Shown here in pieces: positions 8,298-16,416 of a stretch of 64,000 bases of DNA (position 1 is its first letter; every line of letters starts with the position of its first letter). The translations under genes were made by a program, and so were the position numbers. Source of the DNA: Pseudomonas sp. NFR16 (GTDB taxonomy: Bacteria; Pseudomonadota; Gammaproteobacteria; Pseudomonadales; Pseudomonadaceae); the NCBI RefSeq assembly GCF_900108875.1, contig NZ_FNYJ01000005.1, positions 310,001 through 374,000 on the forward strand, given 5' to 3'. A model generated the notes under the pieces. It was given only the letters and a program-made list of their open reading frames with translations, made no database searches and was not told where the DNA came from.

Positions 8298-9194
8298 TTA
8301 TGCGCCAGGCACGAAATGCTTTTGCGCCGTGCCGCGGGCAATCAGGCGCGACAGGTAGTCGAGCTTCTGGGTGTCCTGGTCGACGAAGCGGAACGTCAGT
8401 TGCAGCCAGTCGCTGTCGGGTTTCTGCTCGAACGCCGCGATGGCGTGCAGGTAGCCGTTCAAGCGCGCGACCTCGGCATTGTCGCCCTGCTCCAGATCCA
8501 GCACGGCGCTGTCGAGAATCTGCGGCAGCACTTCACCGCGACGCACCACCAGCAGCGCTTCCTTGAGCGTCAGCGCTTTGATCACACACTGCTGGTTGCC
8601 ACTGGACAGCCGCAGCTGACCCTGACCACGTCCTGTCGGCTCAGACGGTGCTGCCGGTTTGGCCATCGGCTTGACCAGCGGTTGAGCCGGCGCCGACGCG
8701 GTTGGCGTGGCGCTCACGACCTCTGGACGGTTGCCGGTCAAGGCGCTGAGGGAGTCGTTGGCGAACGCTGCGTTCGCGCGCGCAGGACCGCTGCTCATCA
8801 ACGCATCCAGCTTGCCCACTTTGTGCAACGCTTTCTTCACCTTGGTCAGCAATTGTTCGTTGGTGAACGGCTTGCCGATGAAATCCGAAACGCCGGCATG
8901 GATCGCCTGAATCACGTTTTCTTTGTCACCACGGCTCGTGACCATGATGAAGGGCATGGTTTTCAGGCTGTCCTGCTGACGGCACCAGGTCAGGAGCTCA
9001 AGCCCGGACATTTCCGGCATTTCCCAATCGCACAACACCAGGTCGAAGACCTCACGGGTCAGCAATACCTGGGCTTTACGGCCGTTGACTGCATCCTCGA
9101 GGTGAATTCCGGGGAAAGCGTTGCGCAGCCCTTTCTTGACGAGGTCGCGGATGAACGGCGCGTCATCCACCACCAAAACACTGACTTTACTCAT
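8298..9194 (-). CDS. Response regulator with degenerate PilZ-like C-terminus
   Basis: A 298-aa protein with an N-terminal CheY-like receiver (1-120; VVDDAPFIRDLV, D56 in LCDWEMP, MVTSRGDKEN, GKPFT). A Pro/Ala-rich linker (about 140-185) leads to a C-terminal domain of about 100 aa that ends in LTFRFVDQDTQKLDYLSRLIARG. That ending resembles PilZ domains, but the c-di-GMP signature RxxxR...D/NxSxxG is not evident, so ligand binding is doubtful. The start at 9194 gives the standard receiver N-terminus; a longer frame to 9275 adds 27 unrelated residues. The gene sits between phoU and the peptidase, as I recall from P. aeruginosa. The partner kinase is not local. Confidence 0.85.
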   Translation of the reverse strand: MSKVSVLVVDDAPFIRDLVKKGLRNAFPGIHLEDAVNGRKAQVLLTREVFDLVLCDWEMPEMSGLELLTWCRQQDSLKTMPFIMVTSRGDKENVIQAIHAGVSDFIGKPFTNEQLLTKVKKALHKVGKLDALMSSGPARANAAFANDSLSALTGNRPEVVSATPTASAPAQPLVKPMAKPAAPSEPTGRGQGQLRLSSGNQQCVIKALTLKEALLVVRRGEVLPQILDSAVLDLEQGDNAEVARLNGYLHAIAAFEQKPDSDWLQLTFRFVDQDTQKLDYLSRLIARGTAQKHFVPGA

Positions 9195-9336
9195 CGACGC
9201 TCCTGATGGCGTGTGCACCGCAAATGGCGAGCATATCGCTGGCGGGTAGCCAGCTGCCAAACTGTTTGACGACACCGGGACATTTATTCGCGGGTGACTT
9301 AGGAATTAGGTGGCCTTGAAAACGGCCTTTTCTCCC

Positions 9337-9369
9337 AAAAAAAAGCCCGGCGTTCGCCAGGCGTTTTTT
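9337..9369. terminator. Bidirectional terminator after phoU
   Basis: GCCCGGC (9345-9351) and GCCAGGC (9356-9362) pair around a 4-base loop. On the - strand the stem is followed by eight T's, ending the pst-phoU transcript. On the + strand six T's follow. Confidence 0.88.
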
Positions 9370-9380
9370 ATCAGGCAATC

Positions 9381-10139
9381 TTATTTATCGTCAGGAGCGT
9401 CCGGAACATTAGGCTTTTCGGCGGACAGGCCTTTGACTTCTTCCTGCATGCGCTTGAGGCCCAGGTGACGCACGTCGGTGCCGCGCACCAGGTAGATCAC
9501 CAGTTCGGAAATGTTGCGGGCATGATCGCCGATCCGCTCAAGCGAACGCAGCACCCAGATGACATTGAGCACGCGGGAGATCGAACGTGGATCTTCCATC
9601 ATGTAGGTGACCAGTTCCCGCAAAGCGGTCTTGTATTCGCGGTCGATGGTCTTGTCGTACTGCGCAACGGACAAGGCCAGATCCGCATCGAAGCGGGCGA
9701 AGGAGTCCAGGGCGTCACGCACCATGCTGCGGACCTGATCGCCGATGTGGCGCACTTCCACATAGCCGCGCGGCGATTCGCCTTCTTCGCACAGCTGAAT
9801 GGCGCGACGGGCGATCTTGGTGGACTCATCACCGATGCGCTCCAGATCGATCACCGATTTGGAAATGCTGATGATCAGACGCAGGTCGGAGGCGGCGGGC
9901 TGACGACGAGCCAGAATGCGCAGGCATTCTTCATCGATGTTGCGCTCCATCTGGTTGATGCGGTCGTCGACTTCGCGAACCCGCTGGGCCAGGCCCGAGT
10001 CGGCGTCGATCAGCGCGGTGACCGCGTCGTTGACCTGCTTCTCGACCAGACCACCCATTTCAAGCAGGTGGCTGCGAACTTCTTCCAGTTCAGCGTTGAA
10101 CTGCTGGGAGATGTGATGTGTATGGCTGTCTTTGATCAT
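9381..10139 (-). CDS. phoU: Phosphate signalling protein PhoU
   Basis: A 252-aa helical protein that dampens PhoR signalling when phosphate is plentiful and works with PstSCAB. Two repeats of three-helix PhoU domains are recognisable, each with its metal-binding motif: DLERIGDESTKIARRA near residue 100 and SLERIGDHARNISELV near residue 205. The C-terminus carries a short acidic tail (about 235-252) beyond the core. It is the last gene of the pst operon, 54 bp after pstB, and is closed by a strong terminator at 9337-9369. Confidence 0.97.
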   Translation of the reverse strand: MIKDSHTHHISQQFNAELEEVRSHLLEMGGLVEKQVNDAVTALIDADSGLAQRVREVDDRINQMERNIDEECLRILARRQPAASDLRLIISISKSVIDLERIGDESTKIARRAIQLCEEGESPRGYVEVRHIGDQVRSMVRDALDSFARFDADLALSVAQYDKTIDREYKTALRELVTYMMEDPRSISRVLNVIWVLRSLERIGDHARNISELVIYLVRGTDVRHLGLKRMQEEVKGLSAEKPNVPDAPDDK

Positions 10140-10193
10140 GCTGAGTGTCCGTCCGATTGATTGCGCGGTGGTTCAGGGCTGACGAAACACGTG

Positions 10194-11027
10194 CTAGCCG
10201 TAACGACCGGTTATGTAGTCTTCAGTCTGCTTTTTGGTCGGATTGGTGAACAACGTATCGGTGTCCCCGAATTCGACCACCTTGCCCATGTACAGAAACG
10301 CGGTGTAGTCCGACACGCGCGCCGCCTGCTGCATGTTGTGGGTAACGATCACAATGGTGTATTTGGATTTCAGTTCGTAGATCAGCTCTTCGACTTTTAA
10401 CGTCGAAATCGGGTCGAGCGCGGAGCACGGCTCATCGAGCAGCAGGACTTCGGGTTCGACGGCGATAGTGCGGGCGATCACCAGACGCTGCTGCTGACCA
10501 CCGGAAAGCCCCAGCGCCGATTCGTGCAGGCGGTCCTTGACCTCGTCCCACAGAGCGGCGCCACGCAACGCCCACTCGACCGCTTCATCGAGCACGCGCT
10601 TTTTGTTGATGCCCTGAATCCGCAGGCCATAGACCACATTTTCGTAGACGGTCTTGGGAAACGGGTTGGGCTTCTGGAACACCATACCGACGCGACGACG
10701 CAGCTCTGCCACATCCTCGCCCTTGGTATAGATGTCGTGCCCGTAGAGCTTGATTTCGCCCTGCACGCGGCAGCCGTCCACCAGATCGTTCATGCGATTG
10801 AACGTGCGCAACAAGGTCGACTTGCCACAGCCCGACGGCCCGATGAACGACGTTACCCGCTGTTTCGGGATATTCATCTGGATGTCGAACAGCGCCTGCT
10901 TTTCCCCATAGAAAAGGTTCAGGCCCGGCACTTCCAGAGCGACGTTTTCGCTGGCCAGATCAAGCCCCTGGCGCTTGCGACCCAAGGCAGACATGTTGAT
11001 GCCGTGGGTGTGGGGTTCTTGCTGCAT
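10194..11027 (-). CDS. pstB: Phosphate ABC transporter ATPase PstB
   Basis: Cytoplasmic ATPase of the high-affinity phosphate importer (277 aa). It shows Walker A GPSGCGKST, Q-loop FQKPNPFPKT, signature LSGGQQQR, Walker B VLLLDEPCSALD and the switch histidine in IVTHNMQQA. About 25 residues precede the core family start, which is common in pseudomonad PstB. It lies between pstA (109-bp gap) and phoU (54-bp gap) on the same strand, in the order pstS-pstC-pstA-pstB-phoU. Confidence 0.98.
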   Translation of the reverse strand: MQQEPHTHGINMSALGRKRQGLDLASENVALEVPGLNLFYGEKQALFDIQMNIPKQRVTSFIGPSGCGKSTLLRTFNRMNDLVDGCRVQGEIKLYGHDIYTKGEDVAELRRRVGMVFQKPNPFPKTVYENVVYGLRIQGINKKRVLDEAVEWALRGAALWDEVKDRLHESALGLSGGQQQRLVIARTIAVEPEVLLLDEPCSALDPISTLKVEELIYELKSKYTIVIVTHNMQQAARVSDYTAFLYMGKVVEFGDTDTLFTNPTKKQTEDYITGRYG

Positions 11028-11136
11028 GGTCTCACTCCGTTCGTAGCCGCAGCATCGAGCTGCAGCCGCCAGTTCGAGCAGAAGCGGCGTGCGGCGTTTT
11101 ACTGGCCGCGTGTGGTTCGCCGCTTGCGGCTTTCAA

Positions 11137-12807
11137 TCATTCTTCCAGCGCTTTGTACTTCTCGCGCAGGCGGTTACGGATCGTCACCGCCGACAGGTTC
11201 AACAGGGCAATGACCAGCACCAGCAACAGCGCCGTGGCATACACCAGCGGTCGCGCAGCCTCGACGTTGGGGCTCTGAAAGCCAACGTCATAAATATGGA
11301 AGCCAAGGTGCATGATCTTCTGATCCAGATGCAGGTAGGGATAATTGCCGTCCACCGGCAGCGATGGCGCCATCTTGACCACACCCACCAGCATCAGCGG
11401 CGCGACTTCACCGGCCGCCCGGGCCACAGCCAGAATCAGTCCGGTCATCATCGCGGGACTTGCCATCGGCAGGACGATCTTCCAGAGCGTCTCGGCCTTT
11501 GTCGCACCCAGCGCAAGCGAACCTTCACGCAGGGTCAGCGGAATGCGCGCCAGCCCCTCTTCGGTCGCCACGATCACTACCGGCACCGCCAGCAATGCGA
11601 GGGTCAGCGAGGCCCAGAGCAGACCAGGCGTTCCAAAGGTCGGGGCTGGCAGCGCTTCGGGGAAGAACAGCCGGTCAAGCGAGCCGCCCAAAACGTAGAC
11701 GAAAAAGCCCAGCCCGAAGACGCCGTAGACGATCGCCGGAACGCCTGCCAGGTTGTTCACGGCAATGCGGATCAGCCGCGTCATCGGCCCCTGACGCGCG
11801 TATTCGCGCAGATACACAGCAGCGAGCACGCCAAACGGCGTGACGATGATCGCCATGATCAGGGTCATCATCACGGTGCCGAAGATCGCCGGGAAAATCC
11901 CGCCCTCGGTGTTCGCCTCTCGCGGGTCGTCACTCAAGAATTCCCACAGCTTCTGGAAGTAGAAATCCAGCTTGGTCAACGTGCCCATCGCATTGGGCTG
12001 GTAGGCGTGCACAACTTTACCCAGCGCAATTTCGACCTCTTTGCCATTGGCATCGCGGGCCGTCAGGCTGTCGCGGTTGAAGTCGGCACGCAGCGCGCCA
12101 AGACGCGCTTCGATGTCCTTGTAACGCGCGTCGTATTCGGCACGTTCAGTCGCCAGATCAGCCTGAGCGGCAGCATCGAGCTTGCCGTCGAGCTCAAGCT
12201 GACGCGTGCGCAGGCGCAAGCGCTCGATGCCGTGGTTGATCGCACCAATGTCCGACTTCTCAAGGCTATCGAGCTCATCGGAGATTTTCTCGATGCGCTT
12301 GATGCGCTCCTGCAATTGCGGCCATGCCGCCTCACCTTGCGCTACGACCTGTCCGTTCTCCTTGACGTTGACCAGGTAACCGTAAAAGTTGCCCCACTCC
12401 CGACGCTCGAGCGTCATCAACTCTGCCGGTTTGCGCTGATCCGTCAGCCATTCGCCGATGATCCAGCTGAAGTCGGTGGCATTGATGTCCCGATTGCCGA
12501 CCTTGAACAGGTCGCGGGTCATGAATTCCGGTCCTTTGTCCGGGACAGGCAGGCCCGCGCCCTTAAGCCGTGCGCGCGGCACTTCTTCGGACTCAACCAG
12601 TTCACCGACCAATACGTGGCGGTCCTGACCTGGCACATCGTATTGGGCAGAGATCACGTCTGCGGGCCAGAAATGCCCCAGACCACGCACGGCGATAACC
12701 GCCAGCAGGCCGATGGTCATGATGACGGCAACGGAAACAGCCCCCGCGCTGAGCCAGACGCCGGGGCCGCCACTTTTGAACCAACGCTTGAGGGAGGTTT
12801 TTTTCAT
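11137..12807 (-). CDS. pstA: Phosphate ABC transporter permease PstA, long form
   Basis: Inner-membrane permease of the phosphate importer; 556 aa against about 300 in E. coli. The C-terminal half (about 270-556) is the normal permease with the EAA-type loop (EGSLALGATKAETLWKIVLPMASPA, here in two overlapping parts). An N-terminal helix (about 20-45) is followed by a large extra periplasmic segment of about 220 residues. That segment contains a charged, probably coiled-coil stretch (ERIKRIEKISDELDSLEK and following). Long PstA and PstC are known from pseudomonads. The gene starts 15 bp after the pstC stop. Confidence 0.95.
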   Translation of the reverse strand: MKKTSLKRWFKSGGPGVWLSAGAVSVAVIMTIGLLAVIAVRGLGHFWPADVISAQYDVPGQDRHVLVGELVESEEVPRARLKGAGLPVPDKGPEFMTRDLFKVGNRDINATDFSWIIGEWLTDQRKPAELMTLERREWGNFYGYLVNVKENGQVVAQGEAAWPQLQERIKRIEKISDELDSLEKSDIGAINHGIERLRLRTRQLELDGKLDAAAQADLATERAEYDARYKDIEARLGALRADFNRDSLTARDANGKEVEIALGKVVHAYQPNAMGTLTKLDFYFQKLWEFLSDDPREANTEGGIFPAIFGTVMMTLIMAIIVTPFGVLAAVYLREYARQGPMTRLIRIAVNNLAGVPAIVYGVFGLGFFVYVLGGSLDRLFFPEALPAPTFGTPGLLWASLTLALLAVPVVIVATEEGLARIPLTLREGSLALGATKAETLWKIVLPMASPAMMTGLILAVARAAGEVAPLMLVGVVKMAPSLPVDGNYPYLHLDQKIMHLGFHIYDVGFQSPNVEAARPLVYATALLLVLVIALLNLSAVTIRNRLREKYKALEE

Positions 12808-12822
12808 CTGTTTCTACCTGCC

Positions 12823-15108
12823 CTAGAGAGACGAATACTGCTTGCGCAGGCGCTGACGGATCAGCTCTGCCAAGGTATTCATGACAAACGTGAACATCAG
12901 CAGCACGAGGGCAGCCAGGAACAGCACGCGGTAATGGCTGCCACCCACTTCCGACTCCGGCATTTCGACGGCGACGTTGGCCGCCAGCGTGCGCATGCCT
13001 TCGAAAAGGTTCATGTCCATGATCGGCGTATTGCCGGTGGCCATGAGCACGATCATCGTTTCACCCACGGCGCGACCCATGCCGATCATCAATGCCGAGA
13101 AAATCCCTGGGCTGGCGGTCAGGATCACAACACGCGTGAGGGTTTGCCATGGAGTTGCGCCCAACGCCAATGAGCCCAGCGTCAGACCGCGCGGCACGCT
13201 GAACACCGCGTCTTCGGCGATGGAGTAGATATTGGGAATGACAGCGAAGCCCATTGCCAGACCAACGACCAGTGCATTGCGCTGATCGTAGGCGATGCCC
13301 AGATCGTTGGTGATCCAGGAGCGCATGTCGCCGCCGAAGAACCAGTTCTCCAGGTGCGAGCTCATGCCCAGAGAGACCCAGCCGATCAGCAAAATGACCG
13401 GAATCAGGATCGCGCTCTCCCACCCATCAGGCACACGAAGGCGAATCGAATCTGGCAAGCGCGTCCACAAAAACCCTGCCAGCAGGATGCCGATCGGGGT
13501 GAAGATCAGCAGACTGAATATGCCTGGCAGATGGCCTTCAAGGTAGGGCGCGAGAAACAAGCCGGCGAAGAAACCCAGGATCACGGTCGGCATCGCTTCC
13601 ATCAGCTCGATCACCGGCTTGACCTTGCGACGCATGCCCGGGGCCATGAAATACGCGGTGTAGATGGCAGCGGCGACGGCGAGCGGCGCGGCGAGCAGCA
13701 TGGCGTAGAAGGCAGCCTTGAGCGTGCCGTATGTCAGCGGCGCCAGGCTGAGCTTGGGCTCGAAGTCACTGTTGGAGGCGGTCGACTGCCAGACGTACTT
13801 GGGCTCGTCGTAATTCTCGTACCAGACCTTGTCCCAGAGAGCGCTCCAGGACACTTCGGGGTGCGGATTTTTCAGGGTCATCGGCAGCAGTCTGCCGCTG
13901 TCTTCGGCAATGATGCGGTCTGCCCGGGGCGACATCCCCATCACGGCAGGGCCGCTGGCGACAGGCTCTACCAACAGCGTGCGATGAGCCGTGCTGTGGA
14001 ACACGCCGAGCTTGCCGGAGGTGTCCATCGCGATGAAGCCTTTGCGGCGCTGCTCGGCAGTAATCTGCGCGATCGGCGCGCCATTCATCTTGAAGTCACG
14101 GATGTGCTGAAGACGCATCTCGCCATCGACATCGCGGGCCATGAACCATTGAGCGATGTTGCCCTTGGAGCTGCCGATCACCAACGATATCCCGCCAACG
14201 AGCTGCGCGCTGGCGGTGGTTTCGGCGTTGGCGTCTTCAAGCAGTTTGTAACGGCCGTTTAGCGTTCGGTCGTGAAGGTCGAAGACGTCGGCCTGCGCAC
14301 GACCGTTGATCACGTACAACCATTGCTGCCGTGGATCGACGTAGATCGCCTTCACCGCGGCCGACAGTTGCGGCAGATCGATACGGGTCAGCTCGCTGGC
14401 AGCCTCGCCAGTCATCAGGTTTTCAGCTTGCGTCAGCGCCAGCACGTGCAGCTGGGTGCCCGTAGCACCTGCCAGAATCAGCGTCGAATCGCTGGCGTTG
14501 AGGTTGACGTGCTCGAGCGCCCGCCCTTCCTCATCCAGCAACAGCGGCGTGTCGCCATATGGCCAGGTAATGGTCGGTGTAATGGTCTTCTTGTTGCCGG
14601 GATAGGTAATGGGATAGGCATGTTTGAACACCAGCACCTGTCCGTTGGACAGGCCCACCGCGATCAGGGGTTTGCCCGGCTGATCCTGAGCGACTGACGT
14701 GACACGGGCGCCATCGGGAACCGGCAGCCTGACGCGGGACAATTCATGCCCGTCCTCCAGGGCGAAGAACACTGCCTCGCCGCTGTCCGACACACGCATG
14801 CCGACCTGGTTCTGCTCCTCGATGACCAGAACCATGGGTTTGCCGGCAGTCTGCAACCATGCGGGGGTTTGCGCGTCCGCGACCGTCAGCCTGGCCCCTT
14901 GAAACAGGGGCGCCACGACGTAAGCGAGATAAAAGAAAATCAGGGTGATTGCGGCCAGCACGGCGAGACCACCCACCAACACGTACCAGCGCGTCAGACG
15001 GTCTTTGAGCGCACGAATACGACGCTTGCGTTGCAGCTCGGGCGCGTTGAAATCAATGCGCTCGGGATGGGGTTTTTCGGTCATCGATGAATTGGCCAAA
15101 TCATTCAT
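12823..15108 (-). CDS. pstC: Phosphate ABC transporter permease PstC, long form
   Basis: Inner-membrane permease, 761 aa, more than twice the E. coli length. After one N-terminal helix (about 40-65) comes a periplasmic domain of roughly 380 residues with beta-propeller-like repeats (for example VAVGLSNGQVLVFKH-type blades). The normal six-helix permease begins around 460, with the EAA-type loop LGSLALGATPWQTLTRVVIL. The start is taken as ATG 15108. A GTG six bases upstream and an ATG at 15084 (MTEKPHP) are alternatives. A Pho-box-like element ends only 22 bp before 15108, so a transcript from it would be nearly leaderless or would use 15084. Confidence 0.94.
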   Translation of the reverse strand: MNDLANSSMTEKPHPERIDFNAPELQRKRRIRALKDRLTRWYVLVGGLAVLAAITLIFFYLAYVVAPLFQGARLTVADAQTPAWLQTAGKPMVLVIEEQNQVGMRVSDSGEAVFFALEDGHELSRVRLPVPDGARVTSVAQDQPGKPLIAVGLSNGQVLVFKHAYPITYPGNKKTITPTITWPYGDTPLLLDEEGRALEHVNLNASDSTLILAGATGTQLHVLALTQAENLMTGEAASELTRIDLPQLSAAVKAIYVDPRQQWLYVINGRAQADVFDLHDRTLNGRYKLLEDANAETTASAQLVGGISLVIGSSKGNIAQWFMARDVDGEMRLQHIRDFKMNGAPIAQITAEQRRKGFIAMDTSGKLGVFHSTAHRTLLVEPVASGPAVMGMSPRADRIIAEDSGRLLPMTLKNPHPEVSWSALWDKVWYENYDEPKYVWQSTASNSDFEPKLSLAPLTYGTLKAAFYAMLLAAPLAVAAAIYTAYFMAPGMRRKVKPVIELMEAMPTVILGFFAGLFLAPYLEGHLPGIFSLLIFTPIGILLAGFLWTRLPDSIRLRVPDGWESAILIPVILLIGWVSLGMSSHLENWFFGGDMRSWITNDLGIAYDQRNALVVGLAMGFAVIPNIYSIAEDAVFSVPRGLTLGSLALGATPWQTLTRVVILTASPGIFSALMIGMGRAVGETMIVLMATGNTPIMDMNLFEGMRTLAANVAVEMPESEVGGSHYRVLFLAALVLLMFTFVMNTLAELIRQRLRKQYSSL

Positions 15109-15130
15109 GCGCACACCCTAGTCGCTCTGT

Positions 15131-15148
15131 ATGACAAATACATTACAA
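15131..15148 (-). promoter_or_regulatory. Pho-box-like element at the pstC start
   Basis: Read on the - strand: TTGTAAT, spacer GTAT, TTGTCAT, the 7-4-7 layout of a Pho box with three mismatches in total to CTGTCAT repeats. Ten bases after it lies TAGGGT, a possible -10, at the spacing seen for phoB. It lies between the pstS terminator and the pstC ATG, so pstCAB-phoU may have its own PhoB-dependent start. Confidence 0.6.
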
Positions 15149-15158
15149 CGTGGTGACG

Positions 15159-15193
15159 CAAAAAAGCCCGTCGCCTCAGGTGTGTGGCAACGG
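15159..15193 (-). terminator. Terminator between pstS and pstC
   Basis: On the - strand CCGTTGCC (15193-15186) pairs with GGCGACGG (15175-15168), eight pairs with one G-U, then GC and a six-T run. It lies 110 bp after the pstS stop and 50 bp before pstC. It should make pstS mRNA more abundant than the permease mRNA. Confidence 0.8.
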
Positions 15194-15302
15194 ACTGTTC
15201 ATTGTCTCGCAAGCCTCGTTCCATAAGGCCTTTCTGGTTTCATGCGGGACGAACCTGTCACCCCGCTCAGGGTTATCTGGCTGCACGGCGCGCAGCCCAT
15301 TG

Positions 15303-16274
15303 TTATAGCCCCAGATCAGCCAATGCCTTGCTGACGACCTTGGCTGGTAAAGGAATGTACCCGTCTTTCATGACAACTTCCTGACCTTGTCTGGACAGCA
15401 TCAGTTTTACGAACTCCGCCTCAAGAGGATTGAGCGGTTTATTGGGCGCCTTGTTGACGTAAACATAAAGGAAGCGCGCCAGTGGATACGTGCCATTGAG
15501 CGCATTGGCTTCGTTGTCCTCGACGAACTCGCCACCGGGTTTTTTCGCCAGCGGCACGGTGCGCACGCTGGACGTTTTATAACCAATCCCCGAATAACCG
15601 ATGCCGTTCAGCGAACTGCTGATCGAGCTGACGACCGAAGCCGAGCCCGGTTGCTCATTGACGTTGGGTTTGAAGTCACCCTTGCACAGCGCTTCTTCTT
15701 TGAAATACCCGTAGGTCCCGGACACCGAATTGCGGCCAAACAGCTGGATGGACTTACCCGCAAGGTCACCCGTCACGCCCACGTCGCCCCAGGTCTTCGC
15801 ATCGAGTTTGGCGCCGCACAAGCGGGTTGCCGAGAAGATCGCATCGACCTGCTGCAGCGTCAGCCCTTTGATCGGGTTGTCCTTATGGACGAACACCGCA
15901 AGCGCATCCACCGCAACCGGAATGGCAGTCGGCTTGTACCCATGCTTCTGCTCGAACGCAGACAGCTCGCCGTCTTTCATTTTGCGGCTCATCGGGCCGA
16001 GCGTTGCCGTGCCCTCGGTCAGCGCAGGCGGCGCTGTCGAGGAACCGGCAGCCTGAATCTGGATGTTCACGGTGGGGTATTCTTTCTTGTAGGCCTCAGC
16101 CCACATCGTCATCAGGTTCGCCAGCGTATCCGAGCCGACGCTGGACAGATTGCCCGACACCCCGCTGGTTTTTTCGTACGCCTTGATCGCCGGATCAACA
16201 GCAGCAATCGCTGCCGCGGCGGTAAAGCCAGCAGCGACGAAAGTCAGTGCGGTCATCAAACGCTTGAGTGTCAT
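15303..16274 (-). CDS. pstS: Periplasmic phosphate-binding protein PstS
   Basis: High-affinity phosphate receptor of the Pst importer, 323 aa. The signal peptide is residues 1-24 (ALTFVAAGFTAAAAIAA). Phosphate-binding segments are visible: SSVGSDTLANLM near residue 43, AGSSTAPPALTEG near 75 and GRNSVSGTYGYF near 175. It is the first gene of the pst operon and is preceded by three PhoB heptamers, fitting strong induction at low phosphate. A terminator downstream separates its message from pstC. Confidence 0.97.
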   Translation of the reverse strand: MTLKRLMTALTFVAAGFTAAAAIAAVDPAIKAYEKTSGVSGNLSSVGSDTLANLMTMWAEAYKKEYPTVNIQIQAAGSSTAPPALTEGTATLGPMSRKMKDGELSAFEQKHGYKPTAIPVAVDALAVFVHKDNPIKGLTLQQVDAIFSATRLCGAKLDAKTWGDVGVTGDLAGKSIQLFGRNSVSGTYGYFKEEALCKGDFKPNVNEQPGSASVVSSISSSLNGIGYSGIGYKTSSVRTVPLAKKPGGEFVEDNEANALNGTYPLARFLYVYVNKAPNKPLNPLEAEFVKLMLSRQGQEVVMKDGYIPLPAKVVSKALADLGL

Positions 16275-16331
16275 GCCTTGCTCCTGGCGAGATTAGGGTG
16301 CTGGCCGGGGTGATGGCCATGTGACTACTCT

Positions 16332-16360
16332 ATGACTGATGTATGACAAAAAAATGAAAG
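16332..16360 (-). promoter_or_regulatory. Triple PhoB heptamer array upstream of pstS
   Basis: On the - strand three heptamers follow one another every 11 bp: CTTTCAT (16360-16354), TTGTCAT (16349-16343) and CAGTCAT (16338-16332), each with one or two mismatches to CTGTCAT. Two overlapping Pho boxes can be drawn. The first heptamer overlaps the T-tract of the terminator of the upstream transporter gene. The pstS ATG is at 16274. A -10 at the 10-bp spacing is poor (CATGGC). Confidence 0.82.
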
Positions 16361-16388
16361 GCCGCCATCCTTTTCAGGTGGCGGCCTT
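16346..16388 (-). terminator. Terminator of the MHS transporter gene
   Basis: A perfect 10-bp stem, AAGGCCGCCA (16388-16379 on the - strand) with TGGCGGCCTT (16367-16358), followed on the - strand by a T-rich tract. It ends the gene at 16417-17709 and abuts the PhoB sites of pstS. Confidence 0.87.
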
Positions 16389-16416
16389 GATCAGCCATTT
16401 AACTGCACTAAAGATT

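Noticed and set aside
11089..13173. 694-codon open frame on the + strand across pstA and pstC
   Set aside because: It is antisense to clear permease genes, is rich in Arg, His and Gln typical of GC-rich shadow frames, and shows no domain.
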